Source: Nucisporomicrobium flavum (GTDB lineage: Bacteria > Actinomycetota > Actinomycetes > Mycobacteriales > Micromonosporaceae). Taken from it: a stretch of 64,000 nucleotides of DNA. Below are positions 8,608 to 15,755 of this stretch, piece after piece. The stretch spans positions 61,555 to 125,554 of the forward strand of contig NZ_JADMLH010000022.1 in the NCBI RefSeq assembly GCF_016464385.1. Direction: 5' to 3'. How positions within the stretch are numbered: the first letter of the stretch is position 1; each line of letters starts with the position of its first letter. The notes under the pieces are model-generated. The model did no database searches. It worked only from the letters and a program-made list of their open reading frames with translations, and had not been told where the DNA came from. The position numbers and the translations under genes are program-made.

Positions 8608-9668
8608 GCCCGGCCTTCCTCTGGTACATCCCGAACACCGTCGAGCCGGGCCATCGCGGCGACGATTCCGTCGACGGCTACGGGAGCCTCGAGCACAGCG
8701 TCGACCTCGCCGTCACGGCCGAGCGGCACGGCTGGGAGGGCGCGCTGATCGGCACCGGCTGGGGACGCCCCGACACCTTCACGGTCGCCACCGCGCTGGC
8801 CGCGCGGACCACCACCTTCCGGCCGCTGGCCGCCATCCGCCCGGGCTACTGGCAGCCGGCCCACTTCGCCAGCGCGGCCACCACGCTGAACCACCTCAGC
8901 GGCGGGCGGCTGCTCATCAACATCGTCAGCGGACAGGACAACCTCGCCGCCTACGGCGACATCGAAGGCGATCAGGCCCAGCGGTACGCACGCACGAAGG
9001 AATTCATGCGGCTCACGCGGCGGCTGTGGACCGAGGAGAACGTCACGTACGCCGGCGAGCACTTCCGCGTCACGGATTCCACGGTGGTGCCGCGGCCGTA
9101 CGGCAACGGTCCCCGCCTCTACTTCGGCGGCGCGTCACCGGCCGCGGAACGGGTCGCCGCCACCGAGGCCGACGTCCAGCTGTTCTGGGGTGAGCCGCTC
9201 GACGGCATCGCCGAACGTATCGAGCGGCTCCGCCGGCTCAGCACGGACCTGGACCGCGACCTGCCGCCGCTGGAGTTCGGGCTGCGCATCACCACGCTGG
9301 TCCGCGACACCACCGAGGAAGCGTGGCGCGACGCCGAAGCCAGGGTCGCCGCCATGGCGCAGCGGTCCGGGTCACTCGCCGACCGGCTGCGCGGTCCCGC
9401 GGTCGGCCAGCAACGCCTGCTCGACCTGGCCGCCCGCGCGGACGTCCTCGACACCTGCCTCTACACCGCTCCCGGCCGGTACGGAGGCGGAGGCGCGGGC
9501 ACCACGTGGCTGGTGGGCTCCGCGGACGACGTCGCCGCCGCCCTGCGCCGGTACGCCGCCCTGGGCATCGGCCACTTCATCCTGTCGGACACGCCGTACC
9601 GGCAGGAGACCGCGCGCGTCGGGGACGCGTTGATCGGACGGCTGCGCGAGCCGGCGCGGGCCTCCTGA
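8604..9668 (+). CDS. ssuD: SsuD-like FMN-dependent alkanesulfonate monooxygenase
   Basis: 354 aa from the ATG at 8604 (ATGA overlap with the preceding gene; GGGAGGGAG upstream). Short-range matches to SsuD include AIRPGYWQPAHFASAATTL, LINIVSGQD and LYFGGASPAAERVAA. The family cleaves the C-S bond of alkanesulfonates with reduced FMN and oxygen, releasing sulfite. It is the last gene of the operon and is followed by an inverted repeat at 9677-9711. With the reductase at 4127 and the importer it forms a full uptake-and-desulfonation pathway. Confidence 0.88.
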   Translation: MSPAFLWYIPNTVEPGHRGDDSVDGYGSLEHSVDLAVTAERHGWEGALIGTGWGRPDTFTVATALAARTTTFRPLAAIRPGYWQPAHFASAATTLNHLSGGRLLINIVSGQDNLAAYGDIEGDQAQRYARTKEFMRLTRRLWTEENVTYAGEHFRVTDSTVVPRPYGNGPRLYFGGASPAAERVAATEADVQLFWGEPLDGIAERIERLRRLSTDLDRDLPPLEFGLRITTLVRDTTEEAWRDAEARVAAMAQRSGSLADRLRGPAVGQQRLLDLAARADVLDTCLYTAPGRYGGGGAGTTWLVGSADDVAAALRRYAALGIGHFILSDTPYRQETARVGDALIGRLREPARAS

Positions 9669-9676
9669 TCTGCACC

Positions 9677-9711
9677 TTCCTGCCGCCGGGGCGCGTACCG
9701 AGGGGCAGGAA
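9677..9711 (+). terminator. Candidate terminator of the sulfonate operon
   Basis: TTCCTGCC (9677-9684) and GGCAGGAA (9704-9711) form a perfect 8-bp stem around a 19-nt loop. It lies just after the ssuD stop and before the two-component system. Confidence 0.4.
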
Positions 9712-9737
9712 CGGCCGGCGGGGCGGCGGAGCGGATC

Positions 9738-9743
9738 TACACT
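9738..9743 (+). promoter_or_regulatory. -10 box of the response regulator gene
   Basis: TACACT fits TAnnnT and ends 8 nt before the ATG at 9752, so the mRNA would be leaderless or nearly so. No clear Shine-Dalgarno lies before the ATG. Confidence 0.35.
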
Positions 9744-9751
9744 CGCCGACC

Positions 9752-10417
9752 ATGCGGGTGCTGGTGGTCGAGGACGATCCGGAGCTCGGTCCCGCCATCG
9801 CCGCGGGCCTGCGCGCCACCGGGTTCGCGATCGACTGCGCGCGGCTGCGGGAGGAGGCCGACCTCAAGGTGTCGGTCAACAGCTACGACTGCGTGATCGC
9901 CGACCGCGGGCTGCCCGACGGCGACGCGCTGGAGACGGTCCGGGCGTGGCGCGGGGCCGGCCGTACGGTGCCCGTCCTCGTGCTGACGGCGCTGGGGACC
10001 GTCGAGGACCGGGTGGCGGGTTTCGAGCACGGCGCCGACGACTACCTGGTCAAGCCGTTCGCCATGGCGGAGCTGGTCGCGCGGGTGCGCGCGTTGTGCC
10101 GGCGCGACCAGCCGCCGCGGCTGCCGGTGCTGACCGTCGCCGACCTGACCCTCGACGTGCCCAGCCACCGGGTACGCCGGGCCGGCGTCCTGCTCGCGCT
10201 GACCGCCAAGGAGTTCGCCGTCCTGGAGGCGCTGATGGTCCGGGCCGGCGCCGCTGTGACCCGCAGCGAGCTGCTCGAACGCTGCTGGGACGAGATGAGC
10301 GACCCGGCCTCCAACGTGGTCGACGTGGCGATCCGCCAGCTGCGGCGCAAGCTCGGGCCGCCGGACCTCATCGAGTCGCTCCGGGGCGTCGGGTACCGCC
10401 TCCGCGGCGCCGCATGA
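9752..10417 (+). CDS. OmpR/PhoB-family response regulator
   Basis: 221 aa. The receiver domain starts MRVLVVEDDPE; phospho-acceptor Asp51 is in VIADRGLPDGDAL, the switch Thr in VLVLTALG and the conserved Lys in YLVKPFAMAEL. The C-terminal winged helix (about 125-220) contains LTAKEFAVLEALM and ASNVVDVAIRQLRRKLG. It is the partner of the kinase that overlaps it by 4 bp. The target genes are unknown; the GH26 gene 21 bp after the kinase is a candidate. Confidence 0.9.
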   Translation: MRVLVVEDDPELGPAIAAGLRATGFAIDCARLREEADLKVSVNSYDCVIADRGLPDGDALETVRAWRGAGRTVPVLVLTALGTVEDRVAGFEHGADDYLVKPFAMAELVARVRALCRRDQPPRLPVLTVADLTLDVPSHRVRRAGVLLALTAKEFAVLEALMVRAGAAVTRSELLERCWDEMSDPASNVVDVAIRQLRRKLGPPDLIESLRGVGYRLRGAA

Positions 10418-11649
10418 TCGCCGGGCGCCCGGCCGCCGCCCGGCTGCGACGGATGCGGTGGGCGCTGACGCTGCTGTACGCCACCGTCAGCGCCGTCTCG
10501 CTCGTCGCGCTGGTCGTCATCGCCGCGTCCATCGACGCCCGGTCGGGGTCCCGCGACCTGGACTCGGAGATCCGGGGCCGGGCCGAGGCGCTGTCCCGCG
10601 CGATCTGGATGGACAAGGGCACGCTGCACCTCGAGCCGCTCGCCGAGGACGAGCTGGCCACGGTCTCGGACGTGACGGCGGTCCTGCAGAAGACGGGTAC
10701 GGGCGCTGCGCAGGCCGGCTGGCTCCACCCTCAGCGGGACAGCGCGCTGCCACCGGCCGGCCGCCTGGACGACCTGTGGGCGGCGACCCTGCGGGACCAG
10801 GAGCCGGTGCTCGCGACGATCCCCGCGCCGGACGGCCGGGAGCTGCGCTGGGCCACCGCCCCGGTGTGGGACACCGACGAGATCGGTGCGGTCGTGCTCA
10901 TCGCGGCCGACCCGGCACCGGTACGCCGCCGCCACACCGAGCTGGTCCTCTGGCTGGCCGCCGGCTGCGCGGTGCTGGTGCTGACCTCGGCCGGCGCCGG
11001 CCACCTGCTGTCGGGCAAGAGCATGCGTCCCGCGCTGGGTGCGCTCGACCGGCAGGAGCAGTTCCTGGCGGAGGCCGCCCACGAGCTGCGTACGCCCCTG
11101 GCCACCCTCCGCCTCGCCGTGGAGAACGGCGCGGATTGCGACGCCGTACGGCAGGTCGACCACCTGGACCGGCTGGTGACCGGGCTGCTCGCCCGCGCCC
11201 GCATCGACACCGGGACCCGGCCGCTCGAGCTGACGCCGCTGCGGCTCGACCTGGTGGTCGAGCAGGTGCTGGAGGAGCTCCCGTACGCCGATGGCCGGGT
11301 GTCGCTGCGGACCGAGCCGACGGTCGTCCTGGGCGACCCGGACCTGCTGGCCCAGGCGGTCCGCAACCTGGTCGAGAACGCCCTGCGGCACGGCGCGCCG
11401 GCCCCCGTGGAGGTGTCCGTGGCGACGGGCCGGGTCTCCGTCCGCGACCACGGGCCGGGGATCGCCGCCCGGGACCGGGAACGGGTCTTCGGCGACCGCG
11501 TCACCGACGGGCGGGGCGGCATCGGCGTCGGGCTCGCCATCGTCCGGTGGGTCGCCGAGCTGCACGGCGGGCGGGCACACGTCGCGCCCGCTTCCGGGCC
11601 CGGCGCGCTCGTCGAGCTGGTCCTCCCCCGCTTCATCGTCCGCTCATGA
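10414..11649 (+). CDS. Two-component sensor histidine kinase
   Basis: 411 aa from the ATG at 10414 (ATGA overlap with the regulator gene). One membrane segment is near residues 16-38 and another near 172-192, enclosing an extracytoplasmic sensor region of about 130 residues. His223 in EAAHELRTPLATLRL is the phosphorylation site. The ATPase part has an N-box (VRNLVENALRHG) and G-boxes DHGPGI and GIGVGLAIV. No HAMP domain is evident. The signal sensed is not visible in the sequence. Confidence 0.88.
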   Translation: MIAGRPAAARLRRMRWALTLLYATVSAVSLVALVVIAASIDARSGSRDLDSEIRGRAEALSRAIWMDKGTLHLEPLAEDELATVSDVTAVLQKTGTGAAQAGWLHPQRDSALPPAGRLDDLWAATLRDQEPVLATIPAPDGRELRWATAPVWDTDEIGAVVLIAADPAPVRRRHTELVLWLAAGCAVLVLTSAGAGHLLSGKSMRPALGALDRQEQFLAEAAHELRTPLATLRLAVENGADCDAVRQVDHLDRLVTGLLARARIDTGTRPLELTPLRLDLVVEQVLEELPYADGRVSLRTEPTVVLGDPDLLAQAVRNLVENALRHGAPAPVEVSVATGRVSVRDHGPGIAARDRERVFGDRVTDGRGGIGVGLAIVRWVAELHGGRAHVAPASGPGALVELVLPRFIVRS

Positions 11650-11670
11650 TCCGCTTGTCACGCTGTCGCC

Positions 11671-12669
11671 ATGAGCATTGATCCTGAGTCGACGCGGCCG
11701 CGGTCCCGCCGTGCCGTGCGAGCCGTCGCGGCCGGCCTGTTCCTGGCCGCGGCCACCGCGGCCACCGTCAGCCAGACCGACGCCTTCGCCTCGAACACCG
11801 GGCCGGGCGGGGGCGCCCTGCAGGCCAGAGCGTCGACGGCAGCCCGGTTGGCGCCCGCGCAGGGGGCACTGCTGGGCCACTACTACGGCAACGGCAGCAT
11901 CGCGCAGACCGACAAGCGGATCGGCCGCAAACCGGCCGTCCACCTCACCTACTACGACTTCGCGCAGGACGACTGGGTGCGGTCGCCGGTCAGCGCCGCC
12001 GACTTCGCCGACGGCCGGATCCCGCTGGTCAACGTCGAACCCAACGACGTCGACTTCGCCGACATCATCGACGGCGCGTACGACGCGATGCTGCGCCGGC
12101 GCGCCGACGACGCCAAGGCGCTCGGCCGGCAGTTCTTCGTCGACTTCGCGGCGGAGATGAACGGTGACGAGGGCTGGGGCGGCCATGACCCCGCGAAGTA
12201 CGTCGCCGCGTGGCGCCACATCCACGACATCTTCGTGGCGCGGGGAGCCACCAACGTCGTCTGGGCCTGGTGCCCGAACAACGAGGACGCCGAGGACTCG
12301 CCGCCGGCCATGGACTACTACCCCGGCGACGCGTACGTCGACTGGACCGGCATCGACGGCTACAACTGGGGCACCTCGGACCCGGACTTCGAGTGGCAGA
12401 GCTTCCGCTCCGTCTTCGCCGGCCTGTACGCGCAGCTCGCCGCCAAGGGCAAGCCGATCATCATCGCCGAGACGGCCTCGGACGAGGCGGGCGGCAGCAA
12501 GGCGTCCTGGATCGCCGGCATCGTCCCCACGCTGCGGAACACGTACCCGCTGATCAAGGCAGTGGTCTGGTTCGACGTCGACAAGGAACGCCACTGGCAG
12601 ATCAACTCCTCGTCGTCGGCGCTGTCGGCGTACCGGAAGATGGCGAAGGATCCGTATATGAACCCGTGA
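11671..12669 (+). CDS. Secreted GH26-type beta-mannanase-like glycoside hydrolase
   Basis: 332 aa. An RR-containing signal region (about 1-40) suggests export, possibly by Tat. The catalytic domain resembles GH26: Glu162 in DFAAEMNGDEG fits the acid/base and Glu267 in IIIAETASDEAGG the nucleophile. VWAWCPNN and WTGIDGYNWG between them are typical of this clan. The family hydrolyses beta-mannan or related polysaccharides. Only 21 bp separate it from the histidine kinase, so it may share that transcript. No carbohydrate-binding module is seen. Confidence 0.82.
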   Translation: MSIDPESTRPRSRRAVRAVAAGLFLAAATAATVSQTDAFASNTGPGGGALQARASTAARLAPAQGALLGHYYGNGSIAQTDKRIGRKPAVHLTYYDFAQDDWVRSPVSAADFADGRIPLVNVEPNDVDFADIIDGAYDAMLRRRADDAKALGRQFFVDFAAEMNGDEGWGGHDPAKYVAAWRHIHDIFVARGATNVVWAWCPNNEDAEDSPPAMDYYPGDAYVDWTGIDGYNWGTSDPDFEWQSFRSVFAGLYAQLAAKGKPIIIAETASDEAGGSKASWIAGIVPTLRNTYPLIKAVVWFDVDKERHWQINSSSSALSAYRKMAKDPYMNP

Positions 12670-12683
12670 CGCCGGCGAACGGC

Positions 12684-12715
12684 TTGCATCCGGTACCTGG
12701 GTACGGGCTTACCGT
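12684..12715 (+). promoter_or_regulatory. MerR-type promoter/operator with 20-bp spacer
   Basis: TTGCAT (12684-12689) and TACCGT (12710-12715) are separated by 20 bp instead of 17. The spacer carries the near-palindrome CCGGTACC-TG-GGTACGGG, closely like the CCGTAC-N4-GTACGG operator of Tn501 mer. MerR proteins untwist such long spacers when metal binds. The ATG at 12722 is 6 nt past the -10, so the transcript should be leaderless. Confidence 0.7.
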
Positions 12716-12721
12716 CGAGCC

Positions 12722-13081
12722 ATGACCACGACCGACCAGCCATGGGCACCCGAGGCCTGCACGCTGCCCACCGCCGAACGCCCGCTCCGCCTCGCGGAAT
12801 TCGACGCGCTGTTCGCCTCCGCGGCCCGGGGCGTCGACCCCGTCACGCCGACCCGTGCGGTGATCCGGCTCGCCGGCCCGCGCGGGCTCGCGGCCACCGT
12901 GCGGGACCTGACCGCCCGGGAGGCAGCGTGCTGCTCGTTCTTCGCCTTCACGGTCACCGCCACGCCGGCGGCCGTGGGCGAGGAGGTGAGCCTGCACGTG
13001 GACGTACCCGCCGAGTACGCCGACGTGCTGCGGGCGCTCACCCAGCGCGCTGCCGCCGCGGTCCCGCGGGACGCGCCGTGA
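12722..13081 (+). CDS. Small Cys-containing protein of a MerR operon, function unknown
   Basis: 119 aa, no signal peptide or membrane segment. It has Cys13 in EACTLPTAERP and the pair Cys70-Cys71 in REAACCSFFAF, within an alpha/beta pattern ending in hydrophobic strands. Actinobacterial proteins of this type recur next to MerR regulators; I recall no proven function. It is the first gene of the operon, directly behind the MerR-type promoter, and overlaps merR by 4 bp. Binding or handing on of a soft metal via the three cysteines is inference. It does not look like a reductase (no nucleotide-binding motif). Confidence 0.75.
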   Translation: MTTTDQPWAPEACTLPTAERPLRLAEFDALFASAARGVDPVTPTRAVIRLAGPRGLAATVRDLTAREAACCSFFAFTVTATPAAVGEEVSLHVDVPAEYADVLRALTQRAAAAVPRDAP

Positions 13082-13518
13082 CCGCCGGGCTCCGGTCGGG
13101 CGAGGTCGCCGAGCGGGCCGGCCTCAACATCCAGACGCTGCGGTACTACGAACGCCGCGGCCTGCTCGCCGAACCGGGCCGGTCACCCGGCGGGCACCGG
13201 CTCTACCCACCGGACACGGTCACACTGCTCGGCGTGATCAAGGCCGCGCAACGGCTGGGCTTCACCCTCGACGAGGTGGCCGACCTGCTGCGCACCGGCG
13301 GCCGCCGGCATCCCGGCCGTGACCTGCGGCGACGCGCCGAGGACAAGATCGCCGAGATCGACGCGAAGATCGCGGACCTCACGACGATCCGCGGAGCGCT
13401 CGCCGAGGTCGTCGAGGCCCGATGCGACAGCCTCACCGACTGCACCTGCGCGGACTGCCCGATCCCGTTCCTGACCATCAGCACCCGTCGCCCCGCCGGA
13501 GAAGGAGAGCCCGCATGA
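13078..13518 (+). CDS. MerR-family metal-responsive regulator
   Basis: 146 aa from the GTG at 13078 overlapping the previous stop. The helix-turn-helix SGEVAERAGLNIQTLRYYERRGLL is followed by a long dimerisation helix (about 82-114). Metal-site cysteines are Cys116, Cys122, Cys124 and Cys127. Cys116 and Cys127 fit C117 and C126 of Tn501 MerR. The residue equivalent to C82 is Pro79 after His78, so the classical three-Cys mercury site is altered. The cognate operator is at 12690-12709. Mercury is the favoured ligand from context, but another thiophilic metal is possible. Confidence 0.88.
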   Translation: MTAGLRSGEVAERAGLNIQTLRYYERRGLLAEPGRSPGGHRLYPPDTVTLLGVIKAAQRLGFTLDEVADLLRTGGRRHPGRDLRRRAEDKIAEIDAKIADLTTIRGALAEVVEARCDSLTDCTCADCPIPFLTISTRRPAGEGEPA

Positions 13519-13766
13519 GCCGCCCCAGCAAGGTCACGGGAGGGCTGGCGGCGCTGGCCTGCGCCGCCTGCTGCACCCTTCCGCTGTTCATCGCCGCGGG
13601 CGTGCTCACCGGCGCGGGGGCAGCGCTCCTCCGGCAGACCCTGCTCGCCGTCGCCGCGGGCCTGACCGTCGCGGCGCTGGTCCTGGGGTGGCTGCACAGC
13701 CGCCGCGGTAACCGGTGCGTCGCGGCCGGCGGATGCGGGCGTACGGGATGCGCCTGCGTCCACTAA
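13515..13766 (+). CDS. MerT/MerF-like small mercury transport protein
   Basis: 83 aa with two membrane segments (about 10-38 and 43-61). Cys19-Cys20 sit in the first helix as CCTLP, the arrangement used by MerT/MerF to carry Hg(II) across the membrane. Four more cysteines (68, 74, 79, 81) lie in the C-terminal tail, matching the second thiol site of MerF. ATG overlaps the merR stop (ATGA). No mercuric reductase or lyase gene follows, so where imported metal would go is unclear. Confidence 0.72.
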   Translation: MSRPSKVTGGLAALACAACCTLPLFIAAGVLTGAGAALLRQTLLAVAAGLTVAALVLGWLHSRRGNRCVAAGGCGRTGCACVH

Positions 13767-13776
13767 CCTCCTGCGG

Positions 13777-14256
13777 ATGATCAAGCATCTCGCCGGGGTG
13801 GCGGCGCTCGGCGCCGTCCTCGCCCTGACCGGCTGCGCCGGTGACGACGCCACGACCGGCAAGACAGCGGCGGCAGCCCCGGCCAGTTCGGCGCCCGCGA
13901 ACAACGACGCCTTCTGCCAGCAGTGGATGGCCGCGCAGCAGCCGTTCCTCATGAACACCGCCCCCGAGGCGAAGGCGTACGCCAAGGCCATGGCCGACTC
14001 GTACCAGGGCAAGAAGACGGCCGGTGCCCGGGAGATCCAGCGGGCGTACTGGTCCGGATGGGCGGACGCCGTCCGGCCGCTCGTGGCGCAGGCGGACACG
14101 CCCGAGCTGAAGGCGGCGCTCACCGCTGAGATCACCGAACTCGACCGCCGCGCCACGGCGAAGGCGGCCGACGCCTCCGAGCAGGCATTCGGACCGATCC
14201 AGGAGCTCTGCCTGAAGGCCGGCGGCCCGGGCCCGACGGTCAGCACCGTGGAGTGA
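13777..14256 (+). CDS. Putative lipoprotein, function unknown
   Basis: 159 aa. The signal sequence ends in LTGC, with Cys20 as the lipidation site. The mature part is Ala-rich and mostly helical, with FCQQWMAAQQPFL near residue 46 and ELCLKAGGPGP near the end; the two cysteines could form a disulfide. TAACCT (13764-13769) fits a -10 and ends 7 nt before the ATG, suggesting its own leaderless promoter rather than read-through from the metal operon. I do not recognise the family. Confidence 0.75.
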   Translation: MIKHLAGVAALGAVLALTGCAGDDATTGKTAAAAPASSAPANNDAFCQQWMAAQQPFLMNTAPEAKAYAKAMADSYQGKKTAGAREIQRAYWSGWADAVRPLVAQADTPELKAALTAEITELDRRATAKAADASEQAFGPIQELCLKAGGPGPTVSTVE

Positions 14257-14264
14257 GGCGCCGG

Positions 14265-14270
14265 TAGGAT
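14265..14270 (+). promoter_or_regulatory. -10 box of a leaderless membrane-protein gene
   Basis: TAGGAT fits TAnnnT and ends 6 nt before the GTG at 14277, so the predicted transcript begins at the start codon. Confidence 0.4.
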
Positions 14271-14276
14271 CGCCGG

Positions 14277-14585
14277 GTGCAGACGACGGACCCGGCCCGG
14301 ACGCTCAAGTGGTACGCAGTCCTCGCCGCCATCTTCTTCGGCATCGTCCCGGCGGTGATGGTGGCGATGCTGGTGGCCCGCGGCAACACCCCGCGATCGG
14401 TCGGGTTCCTGCTGATCGGCGGGGTGCCGCTGCTGCTCGCCGGCTTCGCCGGCATCGCGCAGGGTTTCCGCGCGGCCGACCCGGCACACGCCGAGCGCCG
14501 GCTGCGGCAGGGGATGGCGTTCATCGCCGGCGCGGACGTGCTGCTGCTGGGTGGCAACGCGCTGATCCGCATGATGGCCGGCTGA
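14277..14585 (+). CDS. Small membrane protein, function unknown
   Basis: 102 aa starting at a GTG. Three hydrophobic segments (about 12-32, 42-62 and 80-98) predict an integral membrane protein. A basic, charged stretch (ADPAHAERRLRQ) separates the last two. No known motif. It is convergent with the lipoprotein gene at 14589 and only 3 bp away. Confidence 0.65.
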   Translation: MQTTDPARTLKWYAVLAAIFFGIVPAVMVAMLVARGNTPRSVGFLLIGGVPLLLAGFAGIAQGFRAADPAHAERRLRQGMAFIAGADVLLLGGNALIRMMAG

Positions 14586-14588
14586 CCG

Positions 14589-15128
14589 TCACTTGCCGGC
14601 GTACTTCTTGAGGTCGTCCTTGAACGCGATCTTCTCGCACTCCTGCTCGTCCGCGTACGCCTTGTTGGCGCTGGTGTTGTCGCCGTACATGAGGGCCACC
14701 GGGTCGCCGCCGACGGTCACCTCGTGGCCGTGTTCCTTGAGGCACTTGGCCGTTTCGCGCAGCAGGTCGACGTAGCGGGGGTTGGTGCGGGCCTCGTGCT
14801 CCATCCAGTTCTCCGGGTACAGGTGGGCGCACTTGTCCGCGGCCGCCCTGCTCTTCGGGTCGCTGCCGAGCTGCGGCCGCTTTCCCGGCCCGAGCTGGGC
14901 ACCCTCGTCGCGCAGGCACTTGTCGAAGATGGCGACGTAGCGCTCGAACTCCGCCCGGCCCTCGTCGGGTCGCAGCACCGGCCGCTCCGGGACGCCCGTC
15001 GAGGCGGACGGGCCCGGAGCGGCGGAATCCAGCGTGGCGACCCGGGAATTTCCCGAGGATGAGGGCTGGCTGCAGGCCGCGGCCGCGAACAGGCACAGCG
15101 CGGCGACGGCGAGACCTTTGATCGACAT
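14589..15128 (-). CDS. Putative lipoprotein, function unknown
   Basis: 179 aa from the ATG at 15128. The signal sequence ends in AAAC with Cys19 as lipid site, then a Ser/Pro-rich linker. The mature domain has FDKCLRDEGAQL, DKCAHLYPENW, AKCLKEHGHEV and ECEKIAFKDDLKKY: four cysteines, likely two disulfides, in a helical domain. This style of repeated KC-helix lipoprotein is widespread in actinomycetes without known role. It follows the secreted protein at 15152 on the same strand with a 23-bp gap. Confidence 0.75.
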   Translation of the reverse strand: MSIKGLAVAALCLFAAAACSQPSSSGNSRVATLDSAAPGPSASTGVPERPVLRPDEGRAEFERYVAIFDKCLRDEGAQLGPGKRPQLGSDPKSRAAADKCAHLYPENWMEHEARTNPRYVDLLRETAKCLKEHGHEVTVGGDPVALMYGDNTSANKAYADEQECEKIAFKDDLKKYAGK

Positions 15129-15151
15129 GCGCCCACTATCGGGGCCGCATG

Positions 15152-15712
15152 TCAGGAAGCTGTGAGGGTGAACGTCACGTCGTCCACGTCGAACGCGGTG
15201 ACGCCGTTGCCGGCCGACTCGCTGCCGAGGAAGCTGACCGTCGCCGTACGGTCCGTGGCCGCCGCACCGGCCGTCGCGGTGTGCACGGTCCACTGTGCCG
15301 GGTGGTCGAAGGCCAGCGAGAAGTACGTCTTCGGCGGCGTCCCGGTCACGGCCAGCCCGACGTTGAGGTAGTCGCCGCGGGCGGTCTCGGTGGTCGTCGC
15401 CCGCGCCCAGAATCCGACCGTCAGGGTGCAGCCGGCCGGGATCGTGACCGTGGTCCGCAGCAGGTCGCTGTGGGTGACGTCCAGGCCGGCGAAGGTCGAG
15501 TACGCCCGCCCGGTGTGCGCCGGCCGCGCCTGGTCGCCGAGCACGACGATGCGCGGGCCGGCCTCCCACCCGGCGGTGCCACGCTCGAAGCTGGGGTTCG
15601 GGTGGATCTGGCCGGCGCAGGGTGCCGCGGCGCCGGGCCGGGCCTGGGCGGCGGCGCCCGTGGTGATGAGCAGCCCGGCGACGGCCGTGGCCGCGATGAC
15701 GGAAGCCTTCAT
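15152..15712 (-). CDS. Secreted beta-sandwich (CBM-like) protein
   Basis: 186 aa from the ATG at 15712; a second ATG 18 bp upstream is possible. A signal peptide is predicted to end after AAAQA. The mature domain starts with HPNPSFERGTAGWE, continues with LTVGFWARA and ends FDVDDVTFTLTAS, the jelly-roll pattern of carbohydrate-binding modules 4/9/22 and similar domains. No catalytic domain is attached. A role in binding a polysaccharide or cell-surface glycan is inference. Confidence 0.7.
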   Translation of the reverse strand: MKASVIAATAVAGLLITTGAAAQARPGAAAPCAGQIHPNPSFERGTAGWEAGPRIVVLGDQARPAHTGRAYSTFAGLDVTHSDLLRTTVTIPAGCTLTVGFWARATTTETARGDYLNVGLAVTGTPPKTYFSLAFDHPAQWTVHTATAGAAATDRTATVSFLGSESAGNGVTAFDVDDVTFTLTAS

Positions 15713-15755
15713 GGTTCCCCCGGTGGTCAAATATCGGAGACTGTCGATGCGTACT

